A stretch of DNA of 64,000 bases from an uncultured Oscillospiraceae bacterium. Its GTDB lineage: Bacteria; Bacillota; Clostridia; Oscillospirales; Oscillospiraceae. Positions within the stretch are counted from its first letter, which is position 1. Every line of letters starts with the position of its first letter. Shown in pieces: positions 41,801 to 48,348 of this stretch. The notes below the pieces were generated by a model. That model saw nothing but the letters and a program-made list of their open reading frames with translations, did not search any database and was not told where the DNA came from. Position numbers and translations under genes: made by a program. The stretch is taken from NCBI GenBank assembly GCA_947587485.1, contig CANPXZ010000001.1, positions 25,683-89,682 on the forward strand, read 5' to 3'.

Positions 41801-43244
41801 GCTGGGGCTCGTACACCGGGAACGTCCAGTCCTTGTTGATCAGGTCCGCGACGGTGTCATAGTCCTTGAGCTTGTCCAGGTTGGCGTTCCCGGGGTTGTA
41901 CGGGATGTTCGGTGCGTCATAGTATTTCCGGGCGTATTTGTCCTTCGGCGTCTTGGCAGAATCAAACAGCGCCTCGGAAAAGCTGGAATCGATCAACGGA
42001 ACTTCCGTAGTGATCGGTTCGCCATGGTCGTCACGCAGGATGTCACCCTTGTAGACCTCCACATCGCCGTCCTCGTCAACGATGTCCTTGTCCGCACGCT
42101 TGGCCAGCTTGACTTTTTTAAGGCCTTTATTGGTCAGCATCTGGTGCGAGATCATGGACGACACCATGACCGACGAGTGCGCGCCGACGTCCGGAAAGAT
42201 GTCGTACAGCGACTGGACTTCTTCCGGAAGGGCGATATGCTGGTCATTGTGGTACTGGTTAATGTCGGCCGTCTCCGCCATCATGTTCTGCGCCTTTAAG
42301 TTCTTGGCCAGCACGGCATAAAGGATACCATACACGGCAAAGAAGCCGATCAGGCCCAGAAAGAGCTTGAGTGGCGTCGGCCGGTAATCGACAAACTTGT
42401 CATGGAAGAACGACCCGTCCGTATCCTTCGGCTCGCCCCGGTCCAGACGGTAGTAATAATACCCGTTGCCGCCCAGTTCGAAGCCGGACAGGGACAGGTA
42501 CGCCAGGTCGTTGATGTCGCCCTCAACAGGCACTTCATCGCCGGACCCGGCCGTCCCATCATAATCGAACAGGTATTCCCGGGCCGAAACGTCGAACACA
42601 TAGCCATATTCCGACGTACGCCCCAGGAATCCTTCCTGGCCCTCGAACTTATCGGCCCAGCCGGACGTGTCCATATGGACATAGATCCGCGGATTCGGCT
42701 CGCCTTCCGGCGCGACAGGCTTCACAGTCGCCTCGTCATAGACGAGCTTGCCATCATCGTCATAATAAGCGTTCCCGCAGCCGGTATAGACCGGAACTTT
42801 GGAATGGGAGATGTCCGTCAGGACGCCTGTCGGGATGTACACGATGTAGCGCTCGAACGTGTCGTTGTACGTCGGGTTGCCGTCCTCGTCCAGGACCGGC
42901 GTCACGCCGTCCTCCCCAAAGACCTGTTCCGACGTACGGAACGTGACATACTGGTAATCGGACTTCTCGCCGTCATGCTTGTAGAACACGTTGTACCAGC
43001 CACGGTTCAGCCCGTCCACGACACCGGTCCGCTCGACCTGGGCCACGACGAACCAAATCACGACCAGTGTAAACAGGCCGGCGGCCGCCGCCAGGATCAT
43101 ACGGGAGGTCATCGTCTGCTTCTTGTCAATATAACTTCGGTCAAGCTGCTGCTCCTCGTATACGTCACGGAACCGCGCATTATCTTCCGTGGCCTGGTTG
43201 CGGATCTTATCCCAGTTGGTCTTGTTTTTCGGTTTTCTAGCCAT
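38823..43244 (-). CDS. VirD4/TraG-type coupling ATPase, unusually long
   Basis: A 1473-aa type IV coupling protein that would feed DNA and relaxase to the secretion channel. It has two membrane helices (~48-70 and ~291-314) with a ~220-residue outer loop, much longer than usual. A Walker A variant (ITRAGKGQT, ~498) is followed by NDPKGELL, and a Walker B region MLDELGNLQSEG at ~1037, with GQEQQFTLILQTLQQL after it, as in TraG/VirD4. The ~540 residues between the Walker motifs far exceed the normal distance, so one or more insertions are present. The C-terminal ~250 residues are charged and helical. Typical family length is 600-700 aa. Separate unit with its own promoter. Confidence 0.92.
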   Translation of the reverse strand: MARKPKNKTNWDKIRNQATEDNARFRDVYEEQQLDRSYIDKKQTMTSRMILAAAAGLFTLVVIWFVVAQVERTGVVDGLNRGWYNVFYKHDGEKSDYQYVTFRTSEQVFGEDGVTPVLDEDGNPTYNDTFERYIVYIPTGVLTDISHSKVPVYTGCGNAYYDDDGKLVYDEATVKPVAPEGEPNPRIYVHMDTSGWADKFEGQEGFLGRTSEYGYVFDVSAREYLFDYDGTAGSGDEVPVEGDINDLAYLSLSGFELGGNGYYYYRLDRGEPKDTDGSFFHDKFVDYRPTPLKLFLGLIGFFAVYGILYAVLAKNLKAQNMMAETADINQYHNDQHIALPEEVQSLYDIFPDVGAHSSVMVSSMISHQMLTNKGLKKVKLAKRADKDIVDEDGDVEVYKGDILRDDHGEPITTEVPLIDSSFSEALFDSAKTPKDKYARKYYDAPNIPYNPGNANLDKLKDYDTVADLINKDWTFPVYEPQRPGGVYIVDTAPVNTMVLAITRAGKGQTIIEPTIDMWTREIRPNNMVINDPKGELLVKNYVRGTVRGFTIVQFNLINPMKTDIYNPLALAAESARNGDSTKCAMYVENIAEVFFPVDGGEDPLWPNAANNAFKRAAYGLIDYYLEEEKEMRRIAAVKNTDKKVLEQKIDEMWGRVTLYNCYQLFVQMSSKKQKDPAHVVQDQIKEAEDSGKPYSTEEQDKMANDALDKMPIWEGGKEPDMLTLFFNATARLPKNSMRTLVTNADNALKAMGGAEKMIASVYGIAITAMSFFTDPTISTLTSGTIAQNVDLAGLSFPRRFGVRFHMDYLKSQHLVGMQCLWDAYEDENFTKSLGKDFVHDDTVSREGWAKYFFKGVFQNDKAYIRLRIKDNGADMLVKTFYFEFQKDYQTSYDGRTYMKDPILGTRIVKNGFLTEMIKVRKNDGTIIFKKRPSTFDKDTVLNLLEVAPQLEGLSDEEKAEKRAELLQRGMVKTNIFTSVFARYQEKCKMVFLVTPPHLMKYAKLILILIKQLVDLNFDQSYMTKSNQKPLYKTRYMLDELGNLQSEGHGISGFETMLSIGLGQEQQFTLILQTLQQLKDVYGDSVDKIVQGNTSNIIFLKSTDDSMIETLSKMSGVRHKTYRDSKTVTQDVEAMTKFTANEGKISYTMTTKEEPVISYNDMASIPPCNSIVFRAGDSPIWNRNETALPMSWRLFKNTIINPGKEYTLQTIPSLSTAKDFDVKQNQPNFMRMFEKRLNQAAKAARAMEYYQDVYGLTDDEIQKLDIDVYSDSIMELISQMLNPNLDLTQREENASPDVLDVEPEQTAYTKTAEADNSVNNAMASDPTIQRQKDADRKIYANKSISRSDLVGPYGVNHALDAIISDIYARNINMFAQDPNFFRVDTQTRALSSTRGQLYIQFQDQSADAERMRNASDDPNSRVNGADDDTLTKVRNDLLVTDAFYKFLASFDGEWPFCRGEFARKMARAQVDGNL

Positions 43245-43306
43245 GGGGTAATGCCATCCTTTCCTATGAATTTCCCGGTCTGATTGGGCACCGGGCGGCC
43301 CATATC

Positions 43307-43335
43307 ATCGTATCATATTTTGAAAACAAATTCAA
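43307..43335 (-). promoter_or_regulatory. Sigma-A promoter of coupling protein
   Basis: Minus strand TTGAAT, 17 bases, TACGAT, directly after the terminator of the preceding unit. Confidence 0.65.
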
Positions 43336-43341
43336 CGGAAG

Positions 43342-43377
43342 AAAGGCCGTCCCGGTTCTTTTCCCAGAACGGCCTTG
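43342..43377 (-). terminator. Terminator after RHH protein B
   Basis: Minus strand AAGGCCGT(T)C pairs with G(G)ACGGCCTT, followed by TCTTCC. Confidence 0.75.
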
Positions 43378-43379
43378 CA

Positions 43380-43586
43380 TCAAGCCTCTTCCTTGTCACC
43401 CTCGATATCGGCGTCCGGACCGCAGTACTGGAGAATGGCCCGCTCGATCGCCTTCGTCTTGGACTGCCCGGTCTGCTCACAATGAGCCAACAGCGCCTCA
43501 TACGCCCCCTGCTCGATGTAAGCGCTGACGAGGGTACCGACCTTCTTTTTACGTTCAGGACGCCCATTCTCAACGTTGTTGCCCAT
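43380..43586 (-). CDS. Ribbon-helix-helix-like small protein B
   Basis: A 68-aa protein starting MGNNVENGRPERKKKVG (43586), behind GGAGGGAACCG; the longer track ORF overlaps the upstream gene. The body LVSAYIEQGAYEALLAHC and TGQSKTKAIERAILQYC is a strand-helix-helix DNA-binding pattern and is homologous to the 61-aa protein at 16132. A candidate relaxosome accessory or repressor of the transfer region. Third gene after the Clp-type ATPase and the 898-aa protein. Confidence 0.75.
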   Translation of the reverse strand: MGNNVENGRPERKKKVGTLVSAYIEQGAYEALLAHCEQTGQSKTKAIERAILQYCGPDADIEGDKEEA

Positions 43587-43602
43587 TTTCGGTTCCCTCC
43601 TT

Positions 43603-46299
43603 TCACTCCGTGGCGGACGCACCGTCACCCGTATTTTCATCAACCGGAACGCCATCCGGCGCAGATGCGCCTCCGGCATTCTCTTCGATCACATTCGCTT
43701 CCTGTCCATCCACGGTGCCTTTCATCTCAGGCTCCTGCACAGCGTTCTTGGTGTCTTCACCAGAACCTTCGGTCTGACTGTTGATGAAATCCTGGATCTC
43801 GCTGGGGTCGACCTCTTCACCGTCGATAAAGATGTGAGGGACGACCTCGCCCTGCTGGACAACGCCGTGGTTCTGGACGTTGTCGTTGGCCTTGGCGGTA
43901 CGGCCGGCCATGAACCAGCAGCCCAGGATCACGCCGATGGCCAAAGCGGCCACCATGCCAATCAGCATGAAGGTCATCTTCAGGCGGTCACTGTACTTGT
44001 GCAGGTTGACCACGTGGTCCGCACGCTCGCTCCAAGCCTCGCGCTCACTCTTGAGCATGTCGATCTGGGTGGTGTACTTCTTCTCAGTGTCCTTTTCAAG
44101 AGTCGAGAACTTGCGGGTGAGCTCGTCGTTCCGAGCGTTCGCCTTGGACAGCTGCTCCTCCAGCAGATGGATCTCGTTGTCCTTGTGGGCGACAGTCTCA
44201 GCCTGGGAGTTGCGCAGGTTTTGCATGGAATGCTCGTAACGGTCCTGCTGGTCCAGCATGCGGCTCTCATTGTCCAGCTTGGACTGGTCAACCTCGGAAC
44301 GGATCGCCGCCAGGCGGGACTCGAAGTCTTGCTTGGCCAAGGCCATCTGGGCGTCATACTCCTGACGGACCTTGACGGCCTCGTTGGACCGGCGCTGCTC
44401 CTCGGCCATGACGCGCACGCGGGCGTCGTCCAAAGCCATGTTCTCGTTCATGTAATCGGTGATCAGGGCCTGCAGGCGGGCATATTCCTTACGCTCCTGG
44501 GCCAACATCTTCTGGTACTCGTCAGCGCAAATGCGCAGCGCCTCGGTGATGCCGGCATCCAGCTGGCGCTTAGCCTCGGTCCGGCGCTCGTTGTTCAGGT
44601 TCTCGATGGATGCCACGCGCTCAGACTCGATGTTATTACGCAGGTCGGTCTCGATCTCCTGCAGCTCGCGCTGGTGGTCCTTGGAGTACCGGTTCAGGAA
44701 ATTGGCACGGGCCACGTTGCTGGCGTTCTCCATCTCGGCCTTCAGGCGGCTCTGGAAGGAGTCCTCACACTCTTTCTTGTAGGCCTCGGACTCCTGGGCG
44801 ACCGCTGCCAGTTTGGCCTTGTAGTGGTTGTCGATGGTGCTGCGGGCATAACCGAAACGGGTTTTCGGGTCATCCGTCGCCACGGACTTCGTAATGGCCT
44901 CGCAGTGCTTGGAAACGATCATCATGTACTGCTTGCGCATGATGAGCAGGTTCTCGAAATGCAGCTTGGAAAGCCTGGCGTTCGCGTCACGGCGCAGGTT
45001 GTTCACGTACCCAGACAGCCAGCCATCGCCCTCCTCCTCAACGAAGGGGATGTACGGGTTGCTCTGCACGAACATCGCGTCAAAGGGCTGTGTGGAAATC
45101 TCCAGGTCCAGGTCATCGGAATAATATTTCCGTGTCACATACTGGTCCATGGCCGCCATGTCAAACACGGGCCGCTTACTGACGGCCGGCGCGACCTGGG
45201 AATTCTGGCGTGCCCGCTGGATGTCCGCATCCTGGGCCGCCTGGTCAGAAGCCGCCTGCACGGCGCCGGACAGCTTGCTGATCCTGGACTGGATGACGCT
45301 GCTTGGCGCCTTCGGGGCGTTGTCCGGTTCGGCAGATGCCGGGGCGACATTGCCAACAGGCATGTCCTCGCGGGAGACGGGCTGCACCGGCCCCTGGGTC
45401 CCAACATCGTCCTTCTGAGACTCAACGCGTGACGCCACGCCGGCAGCCTTCGATACGGCCGCGGCCGTCGCGGCGGCAGCCTCCTCAGCGTTATGCTTCG
45501 GCTGCTCCGGTGCAGGCTCCTCGGCGGCAGGCTCTTCATCTTCCTCGACGCCACGCCCATAGGTTGCTGCATAATCGTCCTCGGAAACGGCATCATCGAT
45601 CCCGACACTCTCGACAGGCTCGTCGGTCTGTGCCGGCGCCGAATACTCACCGCTGATACCGCCCATCTCGCCGGTAGTCCCGGAACGGCCTTGCAGCATG
45701 GCCACCCAGTCACGGACATAAATGTTCTTCTCCAGCATGTTCCGGACATCGTTCAGAGTGGCGAAGATAAAGTCGTCCTCAACGTCGGGGCTCTTGGTCT
45801 CAAGCGACAAAGCGTGGTCCTCAGTCGCGTAAGCGATATAGAACTTCATGTCAAAGGTATCCTCGAACTCCGCCAGGGCCGCCAGGGATCTGGCCGTCGG
45901 GATCACCAGGATGATCTCATTGTCGAACAGCGCATCCTCGATCACGCAGTTCATGCTGGCCTTGATGGCCGTCAAGATGGACCCGACGTCATCATCGGAT
46001 TTATTGGCGAAATCGTCCACCACGCGGGTGTCAAAGCCCAGCAGGACGTATTTGGTCACATCCTCGCCGGTCTCGCGGTCCTTGTCGACGAACGTGAATT
46101 GGGGGATGTCCTTCTTCATCGTATCGACGGCATTGGACCAGACGGTCTCGTCAAACTTCTTCTTCATGTTGCGGATCTTCTTGAGCCGCTGCTTGTCCGC
46201 GGCCGGGTTCGCCTTAGGCGCTTCCACCTGCGGTGCGCCGCCACGGACATCGTCGTTGTTTGCGACGGGCGCCTGCTTTTTCTTACCAAAGAAACCCAT
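43603..46299 (-). CDS. Coiled-coil membrane protein, 898 aa
   Basis: Starts MGFFGKKKQAPVANNDD behind AAAAGGAG. Residues ~40-200 look like a globular alpha/beta domain (YVLLGFDTRVVDDFANKSDDD; NEIILVIPTARSLAALAEF). A Pro/Ala/Glu-rich linker (~205-370) leads to a second conserved-looking segment (~375-470) and a long coiled coil (~470-760, e.g. LRNNIESERVASIENLNNERR). One membrane helix at ~772-796 (LIGMVAALAIGVILGCWF) precedes a ~100-residue acidic C-terminal tail, presumably outside. It follows the Clp-type ATPase by 60 bases. It might scaffold the transfer machine or dock the ATPase. No family recognised. Confidence 0.8.
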   Translation of the reverse strand: MGFFGKKKQAPVANNDDVRGGAPQVEAPKANPAADKQRLKKIRNMKKKFDETVWSNAVDTMKKDIPQFTFVDKDRETGEDVTKYVLLGFDTRVVDDFANKSDDDVGSILTAIKASMNCVIEDALFDNEIILVIPTARSLAALAEFEDTFDMKFYIAYATEDHALSLETKSPDVEDDFIFATLNDVRNMLEKNIYVRDWVAMLQGRSGTTGEMGGISGEYSAPAQTDEPVESVGIDDAVSEDDYAATYGRGVEEDEEPAAEEPAPEQPKHNAEEAAAATAAAVSKAAGVASRVESQKDDVGTQGPVQPVSREDMPVGNVAPASAEPDNAPKAPSSVIQSRISKLSGAVQAASDQAAQDADIQRARQNSQVAPAVSKRPVFDMAAMDQYVTRKYYSDDLDLEISTQPFDAMFVQSNPYIPFVEEEGDGWLSGYVNNLRRDANARLSKLHFENLLIMRKQYMMIVSKHCEAITKSVATDDPKTRFGYARSTIDNHYKAKLAAVAQESEAYKKECEDSFQSRLKAEMENASNVARANFLNRYSKDHQRELQEIETDLRNNIESERVASIENLNNERRTEAKRQLDAGITEALRICADEYQKMLAQERKEYARLQALITDYMNENMALDDARVRVMAEEQRRSNEAVKVRQEYDAQMALAKQDFESRLAAIRSEVDQSKLDNESRMLDQQDRYEHSMQNLRNSQAETVAHKDNEIHLLEEQLSKANARNDELTRKFSTLEKDTEKKYTTQIDMLKSEREAWSERADHVVNLHKYSDRLKMTFMLIGMVAALAIGVILGCWFMAGRTAKANDNVQNHGVVQQGEVVPHIFIDGEEVDPSEIQDFINSQTEGSGEDTKNAVQEPEMKGTVDGQEANVIEENAGGASAPDGVPVDENTGDGASATE

Positions 46300-46358
46300 G
46301 GTATAGTCTCCTTTTCTTATTATTTATGTGCTCCGGCCACAGCCGTTTCCAACGTGGA

Positions 46359-48164
46359 TCAATTGCTCTTGTTCATCTGGTCGGCGAGGTTCACGTTCTC
46401 GTTGACAAAGCTCGTGCCGACATGGATGTAGGCTTCGGACTCAAGCTGGCGCTTGTTCAGAATGGCCATGTTGCCGGCCACCGAGACGAAAATCTCCTTT
46501 TCTGTCGGATGTTCATTGATGTACCGGGAAAGAGGCACCGTCAGCTCGCGCTCCAGCTTAGACACCACGATACGGGCGCCGCCGGAATCAGAATCGCTGT
46601 CCAGCTTGTCGTAGATCAAGTACACGTAAATATTGCGGTGCACGTGCAGGTTGACATTGTGCTTGCGCCGTACCGTCTCGCTCAGTGCCCGCAGCTTCTG
46701 CTGGACAATGCCCATCATCGTACGCTTGGACAGCGGCTGAAAAGGGACAATGCAGTCGATACGGCCGAGCAGCTCAGGCGGGAATTTCGACCCGGACTGC
46801 GATTTGATGGACTCACGGATCAACTTGTCATACTTCTCAAGCATCTTGAAGTCCGCCTTATCGCGCTGCTCGTAGTTAGAGATCGTCTTGTAGATCTCGT
46901 TGCCGGCGTTGGTCGTAACGATGATGTAAGCGTTCTTAAACGTGACCTCGCGCTCGTTCTCGTCCATCAGACGGCCATCGTCCAAAACCTGAAGCAGAAG
47001 CCTCGTCACAGGGGCGCAGGCCTTCTCGATCTCGTCCAAGAGGATCAGGCAGTACGGGATGGTGGAAACACGGTTCGTCAGCTCACGCCGGAACCGGTTC
47101 AGGGAATCCGGCAACGCGTACTCGGTCATGTCGAATCGGATCAAGTTCCGGTCGTCATCGTACAGGATCGACGCCAGTTGCTTGGTCGTCTCGGTTTTAC
47201 CGGTACCAGTGGAACCGGTGAACAGGAACGAACTCATGGGACGGTTCGGGTTGTTCAGGCCAGCCACGCAGATCTGCAGCCTCTGCTCGATGGAACTGGT
47301 CGCCACCTGTTGCGCCAGGACCTTCTCGTCCAGCTTTTTCTTAATGGTGGATGCGTCGACACGGAACGCGACATTCACGCCCTCAGTCTCGTAGATGACG
47401 TCCGCCAGGAGCCTCCGGTCCAAAGGCCGTCTCGTGAGCCTGTGCCAGCCGATCATGGAGTCCAGGATCAGGATCGACTTACGGGGCTGGGACGTCGCCG
47501 GGATATACCGGTTCGTATAGGTATAAATGTCTGAAAACAGCGACGGGTGCGCCGGCTGGACATCATAGCGGTCACACATGGACTGCAAGATCGAAACGAC
47601 CACGTCCTCTCCCGGCTGGACCAGCTTGATACGCTGGAGACGTTCAACCAGAGGCAAGTTCGGGGCGATAAACTGTTGGTACTCAATGTGGGTCGTCGCC
47701 GCGATCACGCGGATGCCGCGGGTGCCGGAATCCGCAAGCAGCGGCTTCAGGACTTCGACGGCGGCCGGTGACAGCTGTACGATCTGATGGAACTCGTCAA
47801 TGAAAAGCACGATCTCGCGTTCCCGCTCCCGGCGGAACCGGGAAACCTCGTCGAAAAGGGTCTTCAGACGGTCCGCCATCTCGTTCTCGTTCTTTAGGTT
47901 CGCAATCATCTTGGACAGGTCGACTTCCAAGTAGAGCCTGGAAGTGTCCTCCAGCATGATACCCTGCACCAAGGCCGTCTTACCGGAACCAGCCTCGCCC
48001 AGCAGAAGGACGTTACAGTATTCCGGCTTCAGCATGGCGGCCATGACCTGCTGCTTCTCATGCTCACGCCCGACCAGGGGGCGGGTCATCTTCTTCATGT
48101 AGTTCGTGTAATTATTCATGTACGGATACTGTTCAGCAGCATCCGGGTCATGCTCAAAAAGCAT
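46359..48164 (-). CDS. Clp/Hsp100-type double AAA+ ATPase
   Basis: A 601-aa two-domain AAA+ protein of the ClpA/B/C type. AAA1: GEAGSGKTA (~56-64) and VLFIDEFHQ (~119). AAA2: GSTGTGKTE (~310) and LILLDEIEKA (~370), then PPELLGRID (arginine-finger/sensor region). The N-terminal substrate domain and the long ClpB middle domain are missing. Such ATPases unfold or remodel protein complexes; ClpV does so in type VI secretion. Here it leads a unit with an 898-aa coiled-coil membrane protein in the transfer region. Start at MLFEHDPDAAEQ (48164), 8 bases after GGAGG. Substrate unknown; no ClpP gene is seen. Confidence 0.9.
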   Translation of the reverse strand: MLFEHDPDAAEQYPYMNNYTNYMKKMTRPLVGREHEKQQVMAAMLKPEYCNVLLLGEAGSGKTALVQGIMLEDTSRLYLEVDLSKMIANLKNENEMADRLKTLFDEVSRFRREREREIVLFIDEFHQIVQLSPAAVEVLKPLLADSGTRGIRVIAATTHIEYQQFIAPNLPLVERLQRIKLVQPGEDVVVSILQSMCDRYDVQPAHPSLFSDIYTYTNRYIPATSQPRKSILILDSMIGWHRLTRRPLDRRLLADVIYETEGVNVAFRVDASTIKKKLDEKVLAQQVATSSIEQRLQICVAGLNNPNRPMSSFLFTGSTGTGKTETTKQLASILYDDDRNLIRFDMTEYALPDSLNRFRRELTNRVSTIPYCLILLDEIEKACAPVTRLLLQVLDDGRLMDENEREVTFKNAYIIVTTNAGNEIYKTISNYEQRDKADFKMLEKYDKLIRESIKSQSGSKFPPELLGRIDCIVPFQPLSKRTMMGIVQQKLRALSETVRRKHNVNLHVHRNIYVYLIYDKLDSDSDSGGARIVVSKLERELTVPLSRYINEHPTEKEIFVSVAGNMAILNKRQLESEAYIHVGTSFVNENVNLADQMNKSN

Positions 48165-48211
48165 GCGCATTTCCTCCTTTCGATTATGTGCGCATTCTCG
48201 TCCTGATAGTG

Positions 48212-48240
48212 ATTGTACCACGCCCGGGAGGAAAAAGCAA
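48212..48240 (-). promoter_or_regulatory. Promoter of the Clp-type ATPase unit
   Basis: Minus strand TTGCTT, 17 bases, TACAAT. TTTATATAA lies ~30 bp upstream within an AT-rich stretch. Confidence 0.7.
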
Positions 48241-48294
48241 TATAAAAACCAACATTTTTATAGATTTTTATATAACGCCTCTTTAACCATACAA

Positions 48295-48325
48295 GGCCGC
48301 GGTCCAGTTCCGGACCGCGGCCCAG
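48295..48325 (-). terminator. Strong hairpin ending the relaxase unit
   Basis: GGCCGCGGTCC pairs perfectly with GGACCGCGGCC on the minus strand; only a weak T-rich tail follows. Confidence 0.7.
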
Positions 48326-48348
48326 AAAAAATTCTCAGGTGTTGCCGT

